From Agrypnia vestita (lineage: Eukaryota; Arthropoda; Insecta; Trichoptera; Phryganeidae), in the NCBI GenBank assembly GCA_016648135.1, contig JADDOH010010244.1, positions 1 to 64,000 of the forward strand: a DNA stretch of 64,000 nt, given 5' to 3'. The translations under genes and the position numbers were made by a program. The notes under the pieces were generated by a model that saw nothing but the letters and a program-made list of their open reading frames with translations, made no database searches and had not been told where the DNA came from. This document shows positions 44,766 to 56,039 of this stretch, in pieces; positions within the stretch are counted from its first letter, which is position 1; each line of letters opens with the position of its first letter.

Positions 44766-44879
44766 GATGTTTCAACAAATTAGCTGTTTATATAAAGTAT
44801 ATTATTATAAATTACACAAATAATACATTACTATTATTTTTGTTTAATTCAAAAAATCCATCATCATAAATTAATATTT

Positions 44880-45720
44880 TTTAACGACGGAGATAAAATC
44901 TAGTGCTTAGAGAGAGATCGCTTATATTTTTAAACTTAAAACAGATAAAAAAACATTTAAATTATTTTACGTCTATTCTGTAAATAATATGGTTATAATT
45001 ATTTTAACGTAGGAACAATGATGCATTTATATCAAATACGCACGCATATTTCAATAAAACAATGCTATAATCGTCTGACAAAAAATATACTTTGTCACTT
45101 AACTGGATGTGAATAAAGCGCATTGACCTTCTGCATTACTAGGTTTGTAATATTTCTATGGAAATCTATTTTAAACAAAAACTTAAAACCATTATATGCA
45201 ACAGCATTATGTAGCAGAATAATACATTTAGGTATGATTTTTATGAAAAAAAGTTTAAATAAAATATATATTCCGTAAAATTCTTTTCAACATTTTTATC
45301 ATGTTATTCAAATATTAGCATATGATAATTTTCTGTCAGTTAAATATTTAAATTAGATTTTTTTTTCTAGAATGTGTGTTTATGTAGAAGTTATGCTTCC
45401 ATGTAATCACTGCATGCGACTGCCGAATATAGTTAAAAATACAGACAACCAATGTTGTACTTCTGAGAATAATTACTCCTAGTAAAGTATCTACGGTTCT
45501 TAGCACAGAATACCAAAATTCATAAAGTTATGAACTAACGTAAATTTCTTGGTACACGGCTGGTACTAATAAGTTTGACTTGTTTAAAAAAATTACTATG
45601 AGCTTGTAAATTTTGAATTGTATTATGAAAAGATTCAACTAAAAAATGTTTTATTATAAAATGCGTTTTTACTTGAAGAGTTCGTTTACACGTTTGTGTA
45701 AAAAAAAACGTTTTGTTTAC
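44880..45720. other. AT-rich DNA, nothing recognised
   Basis: No gene, RNA or repeat pair I can support. Confidence 0.5.
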
Positions 45721-45967
45721 AAGGTGATTTAATTAGGCACGAGCAAATACTTTAACTGCAGTATAAATGTATCATAAATACACTCGAGGGGGACATACTT
45801 CCACTGTGTACACCACTCAATCCCCTCGCCTCGTTTAATTCGTCTCTGTATAATTTTATACTCTGTCGTTCTAAATGACTTTTGTGTGCACACTTCGAAC
45901 GTTATATACACCGATATCAAGAAGTTATCTCTGATTCTCAGTTATCCAAACACGTACACGGTACAGT

Positions 45968-46113
45968 AGCCGGCAACCATCTTGAAATTTTACGGCGTAG
46001 TGGGGGGAAGTTTGCGCATGTACCATTCCACCAACGAGACCCAAATTTTGTCTTCTGCGCATTCTCCCACTACGCCAAAATATTTCAAGAAGTTTTCCGG
46101 CAACTGTACTGAG
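45968..46113. mobile_element. foldback with ~45-base arms
   Basis: GCCGGCAACCATCTTGAAAT and TTTACGGCGTAGTGGG pair with CCCACTACGCCAAAATATTT and CAAGAAGTTTTCCGGCAACT. Overlapping frames on both strands come from this symmetry. Confidence 0.7.
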
Positions 46114-46119
46114 ATTTAT

Positions 46120-46500
46120 TTCATCTTGGTCTCTGAAATTTATTTTATCGTGTCTAAATCCATGGACGCGGGACATAATGAGCTAAGTAGTAGCGTCGCC
46201 ATCGCAGCTAAGCTAAGAGAAAGACATCTGAAGAATTGGTTCGTTTTTGATGAGATCGGTGCATATCTCCTAGGATTAACTCTGCTGCAGCTGCTCTGGG
46301 CGGCAGATCCGCAGTGACACATCAATTAAGGGCGGATTACCGAGGCGATCCAATCTGGTAGGCAGTCCTCGCAGCCCTTGTCGTCCTGCTGCACCATTAC
46401 TCATTATCTCCTCCCTGAACGATACAAGCTGAGACGAAGGAAGATGGAACATTTCTCTACCTGCTGATACCGTACCGTAGCGATATCCAGGATGCTAATA
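46120..46500. promoter_or_regulatory. GC-balanced unique block, unknown
   Basis: It contains GTAGTAGCGTCGCCATCGCA, GCTGCAGCTGCTCTGGGCGG and GGCAGTCCTCGCAGCCCTTG. A plus frame ends AKLRERHLKNWFVFDEIG-(AYLLGLTLLQLLWAADPQ), which I do not recognise. It may be a decayed coding exon or a conserved non-coding element. Confidence 0.25.
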
Positions 46501-46819
46501 AATGGAACTGATCTATATAAAGAAGTTCGTTGGTGTCTTTTGTTTCGAGAGGTCAGTTAGAAGACTTTTTCGAGACATTACTCAATTTAAATGCAATTCA
46601 GAGACAGGTGGAAAAAATGACAATCCACTTTCGAGACAAAGGTATCTCCTCAGAAAGGTTCCTTATAACAAAAATAAAAGAAATAAGTGCATTTTTTGAA
46701 GTGTTTAAAGGGTATCCATTGTACAAATTGAAGGTTTAATTATATACATATTTTTTGTATTACTTAGGGGAAATTAATTATGGTGATTAAGTTCATATCT
46801 TACAATGTTATAATGTATG

Positions 46820-47190
46820 TTGTAAGAGATGCACTTAATGAACTACGCACTCAAGTATATATATAATAAATTATTCAAAGTATGTAAAATATTACCAATT
46901 GACCAAAAAGTAAAATATAATATAATACTAGAAGAAATGATAAATAATATTAATATACACACTGACACGCACCATAACTATGCAATATGCAACCAGATCG
47001 ACAGGAAGAACAATGAGAATACCAATCACTAACAACGTGTATGGTGAAGAAAAAGAGATTATATTGTGCCAAGAATCTTTAATAAATTAGATAAAAAATT
47101 CTTTGAGATGATGCAAGACAAAAAAACGTCATTGGCTTCAAAAAAGTTCAAGCTAAAAGAATATATATTTAAGTACATTAATTTATAATT
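46820..47190 (+). pseudogene. non-LTR polymerase C-terminus remnant
   Basis: Shifted frames give QYATRSTGRTMRIPITNNVY, then IPRIFNKLDKKFFEMMQDKK and SLASKKFKLKEYIFKYI. The P-R-x-F-N-K-L ... K-F-K-x-x-x-Y pattern is the usual end of an insect non-LTR polymerase. At least two frameshifts. A 3' untranslated part with CAGTTTGGCATATGTATAAT may run to ~47375. Confidence 0.5.
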
Positions 47191-47399
47191 ACATATCGTG
47201 TATCACTTATAAAAATCATGCAATACTAGATAATGACCTACCCTATAATCTTCATTATAAAATAAAAATTATTGTCAAATATTGAAGGCAACCATGCCGT
47301 AAAACTGCTGTGCAGTTTGGCATATGTATAATTTAATAAGTATCAAAAAAAATATATATGAAAAAAAATAAATTTAAACCTTAATATTATACATATTAA

Positions 47400-47960
47400 T
47401 AATTTAAATTAGCATTATTTTTTCTAGATTTATAAAAGTGACTACTTATTTAATGCGAATTCAGAGATGAATCTTTCATTTATAAAATTAATTCACCTTT
47501 TTTCTACGTACATTTCATATTATAAGGGTGGTAAGCACTGTGAAAGCTTTTACGTACATATCTTTGTATAAATGTTACTTTACATTAGTGAGGATTATAA
47601 CCACTATTTGTATTTATTGTAATATTTAAAAATATGTATATATAATTTGATGTTTTAAATAAAAACTTTATCTCTTAAAATATCGCAAAACATTGAAATT
47701 AAAGTCACGTAAACTTGTATAGAAATTATTTTCCTTGAAAAATCAGAATATAAAAATAAAAATTAAGCGATTAAGCTGCATCAATGTTTTATCATTTAAA
47801 TACTAGTGTAGGTATTTTTTATGCGTAATGAAAGCTCTATTGAAATGTTTTTTGTTACGAAAATAGCGCTCCTATAAAAATAATCCGATTTTATTAATGT
47901 TAAGATGTGTTATAGTGTTGTTAACTTAAAATCATAACCATATTTAAAATTACACTTAAA
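47400..47960. other. AT-rich DNA, nothing recognised
   Basis: No open frame or repeat pair I can support. Confidence 0.5.
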
Positions 47961-47969
47961 TATAAAATA

Positions 47970-48400
47970 CTAGCTGTGCCCGCGCGGCTTCACACGCGTA
48001 GATTTTTAGCCACTTTTATTCATATTTTATTAATTTGTGTATTAACCTCAACATAAAGATATACGTATAGTGCGGAGTTTTTTATAGACATTTTTGAGTT
48101 CTATAACTTCTCTACAGAACGTATTTAAATAGATATCTGTTACCGTTAAGGCAGCGTTCGTAAAAAACGCATCCTCGAACATTTTTTCGTCGACCTTAGT
48201 TGTAAAATAGGTCACCACGAAAAGCTCTTTTATTTTAAAGGGATAATATATAACTTTTGTCCACTCTGAAAGTTCATTCTAAATATTGGTGAAAGAATTT
48301 CTGAAATCGGAAGAGTAGATTCGGAGATTACCTCCTACGTCCAAACTTACAAACTATACCTCTTTACATATTAGAATGGATATAAAGTTGAATTTAGAAT
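47970..48400 (-). mobile_element. common lepidopteran-style repeat with CTAG|T terminus
   Basis: ACTAGCTGTGCCCGCGCGGC with TTCACACGCGTAG at one end and GGTGAAAGAATTTCTGAAAT, CGGAAGAGTAGATTCGGAGA and TTACCTCCTACGTCC further in. I have the impression that this arrangement is very common in moth and butterfly genomes. The minus-strand CTAG|T end with a GC-rich near-hairpin looks Helitron-like, but a LINE/SINE origin cannot be excluded. Confidence 0.5.
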
Positions 48401-48586
48401 TCAGGTAATAAGGAGGGTGAGGATTGAAAAGTAGAGATAAAACATGAATGAATACCTCTCATACTTAACGTACGTATCTTCTAAATCACATATTATCTAC
48501 TTTAAAAATCGTTATCATATACGAAATTATGCTTATATTCAAGATCATACATAGACACTTAAAATTATACCCATGCTCAAGTCATC

Positions 48587-49130
48587 ACTCCCTTTATATT
48601 AACTTGTGGCGTCTCTTGCTTGCTTGCTGTCGAAAAAACTTTGAATCGATTTTTAATCCTTTTCCCGTGATCTAATCGAGCTAGTAGTTGCAAGTAGACT
48701 TGTGGCGACGATCAAAAAGATCTATCAAATTTTAGTTAAAAAAAATAATAATTATAGTATAATTTTGGATTTTAAGAAAATTTAATGTTTTTTTTCAAAT
48801 TGGAATCATTACAAAAGTTTGATTACTACCAACTGCGCCGGTGGCTCGAAAACGTCACGGAATATTTAAAATTTGAATTACTCCGTCGGTAGGTATAATA
48901 GGTACATCACTACGAATTTCGAAAATTTATGACAATTGGTTCACAGATGACAGCACACTTCGGTTTTTTAGGAAGAAATCAAATAATAAAGAGACATTTT
49001 TAGAGATTTCTGACATAGATATTTGTCTAGACATGTTTCATTTTCAGTTAATCAATTATTTAATTACATGATGGTAAACTTAATTTACAAAGAAAGGGAG
49101 TAAAATAAAAACTTGGTTTTTACGGGTTAG
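48587..49130 (-). repeat. family A repeat, copy 7
   Basis: ACTCCCTTTATATTAACTTG on the left, GAAAGGGAGTAAAATAAAAA and ACTTGGTTTTTACGGGTTAG on the right. The sub-terminal block CACAGATGACAGCACACTTC replaces the SAM of copies 1, 4 and 6, so it forms a subfamily with copy 8 at 61093. Confidence 0.85.
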
Positions 49131-49164
49131 TTTTTTTAAATATTTAAATGTATAGATATATTTT

Positions 49165-49560
49165 TAAATGTTAACATCCAACATAACCTCCCCAGGGCGC
49201 GCTATTACCGTTAATGTATTTATCCGCTTCCTCCGGTATCCGCAAAGGTTGGCCCTAACGCAGATCCAGCTAGGATTGCACATAAAACAAAACTTTGACA
49301 CCGGGGCCTATTTAGCGCAGTGCTTTAAAAATGTACGCACAATTAAATTTGGTTTACAGTTGGGGAAATAAAAATCCCCTTCGAAGATAAGACATTCGCT
49401 CTGTACACAAATGCTTAGGTCATAGCTACCGCGAGGGGAGGCCGGGCGCAGATAGCAATATATCTCGGCGGTTTTTAATGAAAATATGCCGCTTGAAAAA
49501 ACATGATTCGGAATGATATTACGAAATGTCAGATTCGCAAAGCGCGCAGGACGACTACAG
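49165..49560. promoter_or_regulatory. GC-balanced non-repeat island, candidate enhancer
   Basis: It contains CCTCCCCAGGGCGCGCTATT, TCCTCCGGTATCCGCAAAGG, CTACCGCGAGGGGAGGCCGG and TATCTCGGCGGTTTTTAATG. It is not repeated in the window, and its short frames lack domains. Confidence 0.4.
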
Positions 49561-49849
49561 AAGAACTAATGGTTCCGAATTGTAAAACTTACTTCACTTT
49601 ACTGACATTTTCATCCCCTTGTAACCGGGCACAAATTATATTTATATTTATAAAGGTATTAAATATTATTTTTCTAGGGAAAAAATATTAAAAGCATTGG
49701 AGAAAAATTGTATTTAAAATTCAATACTTAAAAACATCGCAAATTCTATACAACCAGCATTCTGTACTAATAATACATTTAAAATATATAAATTAAATAC
49801 CAAGGATAAGGATGATTAAAAAAAATCTGGACTTATTAATTAAGTTGTA

Positions 49850-50100
49850 ATAATGTCATTTTATATAGGTAAAGCTTGTAGAAATTTTGATATTAGAATT
49901 AAAGAGCACTTAGATGTTTAAATAGCAATAATTATTCTGAATTTCCTACTCACCTTTTGGAAATAAACGATTCTTTTGATATTAATAAAGGTTTGCAAAT
50001 TATACACACAAATAACACAGGATTATTGTTGAATAAATTAAAATTTTTAAAAAGTATTAATAGCAAATTAAATATTATAAGTAACCGTGTAGCTATTTGA
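49850..50100 (+). pseudogene. Penelope-like element GIY-YIG endonuclease remnant
   Basis: SFYIGKACRNFDIRIKEHLD carries the YIG-K-x-x-R-x-F-x-x-R-x-x-E-H core of the GIY-YIG domain typical of Penelope-like retroelements. A frameshift leads to EFPTHLLEINDSFDINKGLQ, IIHTNNTGLLLNKLKFL and a stop. The reverse transcriptase is not visible upstream. The same C-terminal block occurs on the minus strand at 58665-58918. Confidence 0.75.
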
Positions 50101-50204
50101 AAATAGTTGTCTTGTATATTTGTTTTTACATTTGTTCTGAATTAGTTATACTTCAATTTTTAATTTTTAGTACACATAGTATATAATTTTTAATCTATAG
50201 TTTT

Positions 50205-50240
50205 GTATTCCGATGAGGGGACTATTGGCCCAGAAAATTT
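50205..50240 (+). ncRNA. degenerate hammerhead-like core downstream of the Penelope remnant
   Basis: CCGATGAGGGGACTATTGGC followed by CCAGAAAAT aligns with CTGATGA, stem II and GAAA, with a C in place of the conserved U and an imperfect stem. It lies ~110 bases past the endonuclease stop, the same position as in the 58.6-kb copy. Confidence 0.35.
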
Positions 50241-50279
50241 TTGATAATTCGATAAATTTGAGGTCATTTTCAGTCATAT

Positions 50280-51340
50280 TGCATTTTTTGAGGAAAATAT
50301 TTATTTTTTGATTGATTGAACAACTTTTATTTAGTAAAATATTAGAAATTTACGCTCACGTAAGCACAATTATAATATATGCACACTATGACTAAAATTT
50401 AATTCACCCTAAAATCCTACGCGAATATTTTACTGTATCTATATTGAACACAATAAAATATAATATTGGATATTAACAAAAAAAGTATAAAATTATTGAA
50501 TTCACACTATTATCTACTTCTTGGACTATATTATAGATTTTTACTGAATCTAGATATTTTTATAAAACTTTTTAATATGCGCACGGAATATGTTTTGACT
50601 ATCCTATAAATGAGATTGAAATTAGCATATTAATGCAGTTTAGATTCCCCCTATTTCTGCTTTATATTGATTAAAAGTTTTAAGTTAAGTTTCTTTACAT
50701 TGAAATGACACAATTAGATGCAATGAAATATGTAAAAAATTAAAAAATTTGTTATTATACATAGATCAACAACCCCTTATCGGATAATAAAATTAGGAAT
50801 AAAGAATCTTTAGTCCATAAATGAAATACTTTTTCAAGGGAAAGAAAGTCTCCCCTCCTTACACACACCTACCCCGACTTCTGTAATAATAAAGTTCATT
50901 TAGATATGAAGTAAACATTTCGACTGGTATAAAAAGCTCAGTTATATTCCTCCTAGGTAGCTGTAAAAGTTGGGGCTAATTACCCTTAAGACATATTTTT
51001 AATTTCATGGCTCGTATAATCCTCCCTTAACTTATGCTAGGTGGGGTGAGTCGCCTTAATGCTGAATGCAGATTTTAAATACATTTTTATAGATAATACG
51101 CTCTTAGGCTAATTTTAGCTCTTTAAAAAGTGTGGGAATCTTGCAACGAGATAATTGAAATGAATTTATTCTGGTGTATTATTTAAAAATTATTAAATAT
51201 TTTTAGTAGTCTTAGGTAGGTGTATCTTCCATCTTAGGTTTGCATATAATCACGGATTCTCAGTGCATCAATACTTTTTGATTTGAAAACTTGGTACACA
51301 AATGAATTTATTTTTAAAGAGCTCAGTCTTAAAGATGGAT
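50280..51340. other. AT-rich DNA with a mixed block at 50850-51060
   Basis: The mixed block has GGGGCTAATTACCCTTAAGA (a homeodomain-type TAATTA core) and GCTAGGTGGGGTGAGTCGCC, with no repeat partner. The rest is AT-rich and featureless. Confidence 0.35.
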
Positions 51341-51354
51341 TGTCCACAGTAGTA

Positions 51355-51560
51355 CGTCTTCAGCGCTTTGGATATTGACGTCACGATATTAGATAATTAG
51401 ACCTATTGGACGAATTATGACATGACAAGGATTGAAGCGTAGACTGAAGTATGTGGGAGGGCGTGCCTGGTGTATGGGTTGCGGGTGCAGTGGAAGTGGA
51501 AGTGGAGGAGGTATCTAGGCGGTGGGAGAGAGGGAGCAAGAGGGAGAAGTTGAGGGTTGT
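51355..51560. promoter_or_regulatory. CRE palindrome and purine-rich tract
   Basis: TGACGTCA at 51376-51383, then GATAATTAGACC. A strongly purine-biased tract follows (GTGGAAGTGGAAGTGGAGGA, GGTGGGAGAGAGGGAGCAAG). Single-copy. A polypurine tract of this kind can exclude nucleosomes; the regulatory role is inferred. Confidence 0.35.
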
Positions 51561-51599
51561 ATTTGATTATTGATGATATTATTTTGTGTTTTTTTTTAA

Positions 51600-53050
51600 T
51601 TTCAAGGGTTTTTAATTATTTTTTAGTCCGTATTTTCGTTTATGTAGGATGTGAATATTTGTATTTTTGAATGATATTCTCATATCAAATAAAAGAGTGC
51701 GAAAAACAAAAATACTGTTTTCCGTAACGTGAATGAAATATGCTTGTTTTTTGGGCGATCTGATATTCTATTTAAATATACATTTTTAATTTTTTAACAA
51801 ACAGACTGTCAACAAGTTTTTAATGAACCTAATAGATGGTACTAGAGTGACATTAGAGTAAAGTATGAATATTTTGTGAACATTTTGAACATGATACAAA
51901 TACACAATACACTTTTTACGATAAATTAATAATAAGTAATGAACAATGAATAAATAATAAAAATGACTTAATGATAAAATGAATTGTAAATAATATTTAG
52001 ACTAACGCAAATCAATAAACACGATTATAGGAATGGATGATATAACATATGGATGTCAGCAAAGAAAATATTACAATAGGTATTTTGTATTATCTCGATT
52101 TGGAGCAAAAAACCATTTAGATATGAAAATGTTTCTAGCAGCTATAGTAGTCAATCTTCATTACAGCAACGCTTGGATAATCAAAATAACGAAGGGTCAA
52201 AAAAGGTTTCTTCTGTTGGCCAAATACTTACCTTTTCTCCTCCTTTGCAACATACCATGAATCCACGATTGCCAGGGTGTCGCAATGCAAGATGGGCGTT
52301 CATGTCTTTCACCATCATCTCACCACTTAGTGGAACATGGCGTGATGTTATTAAATTGTACTGCTTATAAGTACTAGCCAGTATTGCTTATTTCATAATG
52401 AATAACACTCGTTTTTTACGAAACCAAATTTGAAACCGCTGGACAGCTATTTTTTAAGCCGAATCTTAAGTGTTTCGTAATATTATATACAGGCGTACAA
52501 ATTGACTACTTTAGTTGTTTTCAAATACAAGAAAAAACTTATCAATTTCCACAACGCACATAGCAATGACATATATGTATAATATAATAATAAATAAAAC
52601 AGGAACAAATTTTGATGAAAGGGTTGGTTTATGTATTACATGATTTATTCAAGTTCATTTTAATTGAAATTATTATGATTAATTATTATATTCTCCAATA
52701 AAAAATACTATGTCAAATACAAAAAAAAAATCTTTAAAAAAAAATACATTCCAAAAAAATAGAAGAAGGTATCAATCTCTAAATCATTAATTTTTTTTTA
52801 CGTTTGTCTGTAGGTTCATTTTTACAATTGTAAGTTACACTATTACAAAATATTATTCCATTTATAAAAACAAGTGATAAAAAAACGGAAACAATTAAGT
52901 GCAAAAAAACAATATAAAAGAAATTTTCAGTACAAAGTTAAAAATTTTAAGCAAATTAAGAAAAGTGCAATAAATAAAGAAAATAGCAAATTAAAAATAT
53001 GTATAGCAAAAATTAAGGAAAAAGAAAGAGAAATATATATAAATATAAAC
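51600..53050. other. AT-rich DNA, no gene supported
   Basis: Short frames near 52033-52370 resemble no known protein. The remainder is poly-A/T. Confidence 0.4.
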
Positions 53051-53222
53051 ATAGTAAGAATATTCATGTGAACACAGAATACGTGTCACATCAATATTCT
53101 TACTATTTTCAAACTAAGCTAAAAGCTCGTGCCATGAAAATAGGACTAATTTGCTGGTCTGTAGTGAGATTCGAACCCGCGACTTTTGGATCACGAGGTC
53201 CTAACCACAAGACCAACAAGCT
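53050..53222 (-). repeat. tRNA-derived SINE, family S1, copy 2
   Basis: Minus strand: TTGTTGGTCTTGTGGTTAGG, GTCGCGGGTTCGAATCTCAC and ACAGACCAGCAA, then the S1 body. The tail end is a palindrome (AGTAAGAATATT / AATATTCTTACT, 53052-53106). Confidence 0.7.
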
Positions 53223-53395
53223 ACTCTTATCAGAATACTCTAATCAGAAAAAACTTACACGCGAGTATAATAATAATCATACATAAGTTGATCGTCTTTT
53301 TACACATTTATTTGTACTTGTATATTAAATTTAATTATATTTAATTCGAATTCCTGCTGAGTGACGGTCGGGTAAAAAAATAAAGGTCAAAATGC

Positions 53396-53481
53396 TATAA
53401 AAGGCAGTGAACGACTATTTTAAAATATCGACCACATAGGAGGCTGCTAAAATTCTGTACGGGATAAGATGAGCGGTAAGT
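53396..53481 (+). promoter_or_regulatory. TATA box followed by ATG and a splice-donor-like site
   Basis: TATAAAAGG (53396-53404) lies 65 bases before ATG (53469-53471), which is followed at once by AGCG|GTAAGT. This is the layout of a short insect first exon. No second exon was recognised downstream, so it may be chance or an LTR-type promoter. Confidence 0.2.
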
Positions 53482-53489
53482 ATTCATCA

Positions 53490-54600
53490 ATGACGTAAAG
53501 GAGAAATAATTTTCCTAAATATAATAGTCAATCAAAGCAAATAAATATAGAGAATATTTGATTACTCGATGATTGATATGATTTGATACTCAAACTTGTA
53601 CTTTAGTGTCACTATAGGACCATCTATTAGGGTCATTAACGACCTGTCGATGATCTGTATGTTAAAAAAAATAAAATGTATGTTTCTGATTTCTACGCGT
53701 AAATATCTATTTTAGAATTTTTTTTTTTTACACATGACTTTCTGAGACAAAAATGAGTGCTTGATGAATAGATGGAATTTCCACGCATTAAAATATTTTC
53801 TCAATCACGGTCTCTTGTCCTTTCGGAGACAAATAATTATGTGAAAAATGAACTGTTATTTCAAAATGCATACGAAATCACTCTAAAACAATCCCACAGC
53901 ACACTTCTTTGACAATTGAAATAAAAAATGAAGATTTTTTTTTACTTTAGATTGTAGAATCGTAATGCAATATGAATTGGTTGAGTGGGGGTTTTAATAG
54001 GTAAATTGTTGAGTTTTCCCATTTAAAGTGTATTGTGTTCAGACGAAGATAAATATGATCTTATTTTTTTTACAGGAGCTGAGGGAAATTATTCCCTAAA
54101 TGGATGTTTTATATAAGTCGCAACAACAGTAATATATAATTATAATTACTATTATTATAATTATATAATTATTATAAAAATGAACGAAGAATCCTTACTT
54201 AATTACGATATTTCTCTCAGTTTTTGAATAAATAAATGTTTAAAAATTAATTATGTACGACATATGTGTCAAAGAAGAATTCAGTATAATAATACATATT
54301 GTGCTAAAATTAAATAAATACTTAAGATAATAATGTACTCGTATAAATGAAATCGGTGCGGTCAAAAAATAATAAATAGTGGATAAAAGTTCAAAATTGT
54401 TTTGATGTAATAATTAAATTGGAATTACAAAATTTACAATTAGAAATTATACATAGTTAAAATACATCAAATTGTACGGAATTATTAATCAGTGAATTTA
54501 ATTTTTAATTTTTTAATCGACAATTTCAATCAAATATCATAATAATTTTTTTTTTAATTCTGTATATGTTCCAAATCTGAGAACCTTTCGTCCTTAGTCT
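53490..54600. other. AT-rich DNA with a repeat partner at 61.9 kb
   Basis: The block at about 53625-53670 (GGTCATTAACGACCTGTCGA then TGATCT and TGTTAAAAAA) resembles 61885-61925 (GACATTAACGACATATCGAT and GATCTCGTTGTTAAAAAA). The rest shows nothing. Confidence 0.4.
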
Positions 54601-54694
54601 TTTCTCATGAACTACTTATACGTAGACCTGGTAACGATACCTTTATACATTAATTGTGTCCTCAGAAAATACCTAGGTACATATAAAAATATTG

Positions 54695-55030
54695 TTACAT
54701 GTACAGAAGTAGAAATTGTTGTATGTACAGAAAGAAGAAATGTATCGAGAAATCACAGCTACGGAGGTTGGGACATATCTTGCGGACGCCGGCAGATAGA
54801 CTGCCAAAGCGGATATTCCAGATAAGACCAGAAAGCAGAAGACCAAGGGGCCGTCCTAGAAGGAGCTGGCGGAAATAGGACTGCTGCGAAGCGTGGTCGC
54901 AACTAAATTGGGCTGAATGAAGAATGGGCTGAATGAAGGAATGCGAAGCCCAAGATAGGAAGAGTTGGAATCTCCTATGCGGTTCAGGGACCCCCACCCG
55001 ATAGGATAAGTGGTAGAAAAAGAAGAAGAA
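54695..55030 (+). pseudogene. non-LTR reverse transcriptase C-terminus remnant with (GAA)n tail
   Basis: Frames give RWLGHILRTPADRLPKRIFQ-like text: the sequence encodes GHILRTPADRLPKRIF, RPRGRPRRSWRK, EAQDRKSWNLLC and ends CACCCGATAGGATAAGTGG with AAGAAGAAGAAG. The L-G-H-x-x-R, R-P-x-G-R-P and W...A-x-D-R-x-x-W order is the standard C-terminal signature. In-frame stops are present. The tail also occurs alone at 30020-30065. Confidence 0.65.
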
Positions 55031-55039
55031 GTGCAGAAG

Positions 55040-55320
55040 TTGTTTTTGGTAAAATTAAGAATAATAATGTATCTCCATATCGATGAGTATTTCCCCTTGG
55101 CAGTAAAAAATTGTAATTTTTTATTCTTATTACCTTCGCGGAGAAAACTTCATTGACGTATTCTTGAGCAGCGTGTGCGTTTGTTTTCTCTTCAAACAAA
55201 AAGTGTTTGAGTAGTTTTAGATTGTGAAGAATACAAAGAGATACCGGCAAAGATGAATCGAGGCTGCTGCATTTTGAAAGCAACAATTGAATTGGTTGAG
55301 CACCCGCCATTTCAGTTGCG
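55040..55320 (-). other. minus-strand open frame, possibly a mariner-type N-terminus
   Basis: The frame from 55310 reads MAGAQPIQLLLSKCSSLDSS and LLKHFLFEEKTNAHAAQEYV-NEVFSAKV. The helical stretch with A-A near N-E-V-F vaguely resembles the first helix-turn-helix of mariner transposases, and a GTAATAAG donor-like site follows. No catalytic motif or terminal repeats. Unproven. Confidence 0.2.
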
Positions 55321-55984
55321 GAGAATCAAAGCATACCTGTCTGCATAAATATATTTCTCGTAAATTAATAAAGTTTCATAGTGGCGTGTGAGAGTAAGTC
55401 ATATTCACGAACATTTCGAATAAAATAATTCTAGGCACTGATACTTGATTGGCTATTAAATAACCTAGGTTTATAGACGTTTCTTATAGTGGGAACATTG
55501 AAGCATGACTTTTTCGTTAACATATATATATTTTGTATAAATAATTGATATTAAGTATATTTTTATAACAGAAAATTATGATATATCAAAATATTTGTGA
55601 TAGGAATATTATTCACCTTTTTGCAAAATATTTGGTTACGTAAAAGTCATATTTGCCGTGTTTCATCTAGTTGCTGTTATAAATATTTATTATTAGGTAT
55701 AATTTATAGATAATTCTAACAAATAAATAATGATAAATCTGTATTGTGTGAGTATGCTATCCAGTCAAATTTTTTGTTTAATTTTTTTGTGTATATATTA
55801 ATTATGATTAATCATAATATTTTTAAGAAAAGCAAAATTACCGATAAATGTGAATTTGGCATTTACTTCTCTCTCAAACTCTGCTTTTTACCACTGCATT
55901 ATGAAATTATGGAAAATGAATAGATACTATCAAATTACCTTTTATTATATACATTTAAATAAGTTAATAAAATCTAATCATTAA

Positions 55985-56021
55985 TTATTTTACAGTAAAA
56001 TAATTTTACTGTAAAATAATT
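55985..56021. repeat. near-perfect AT-rich palindrome
   Basis: TTATTTTACAGTAAAATAA followed by TTTTACTGTAAAATAA. Potential cruciform. No neighbouring gene. Confidence 0.7.
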
Positions 56022-56039
56022 TCCGCCACTGAGAGATTT

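Noticed and set aside
45729..46176. Short frames on both strands near 46 kb as genes
   Set aside because: They arise from the symmetry of a foldback and contain no known motif.
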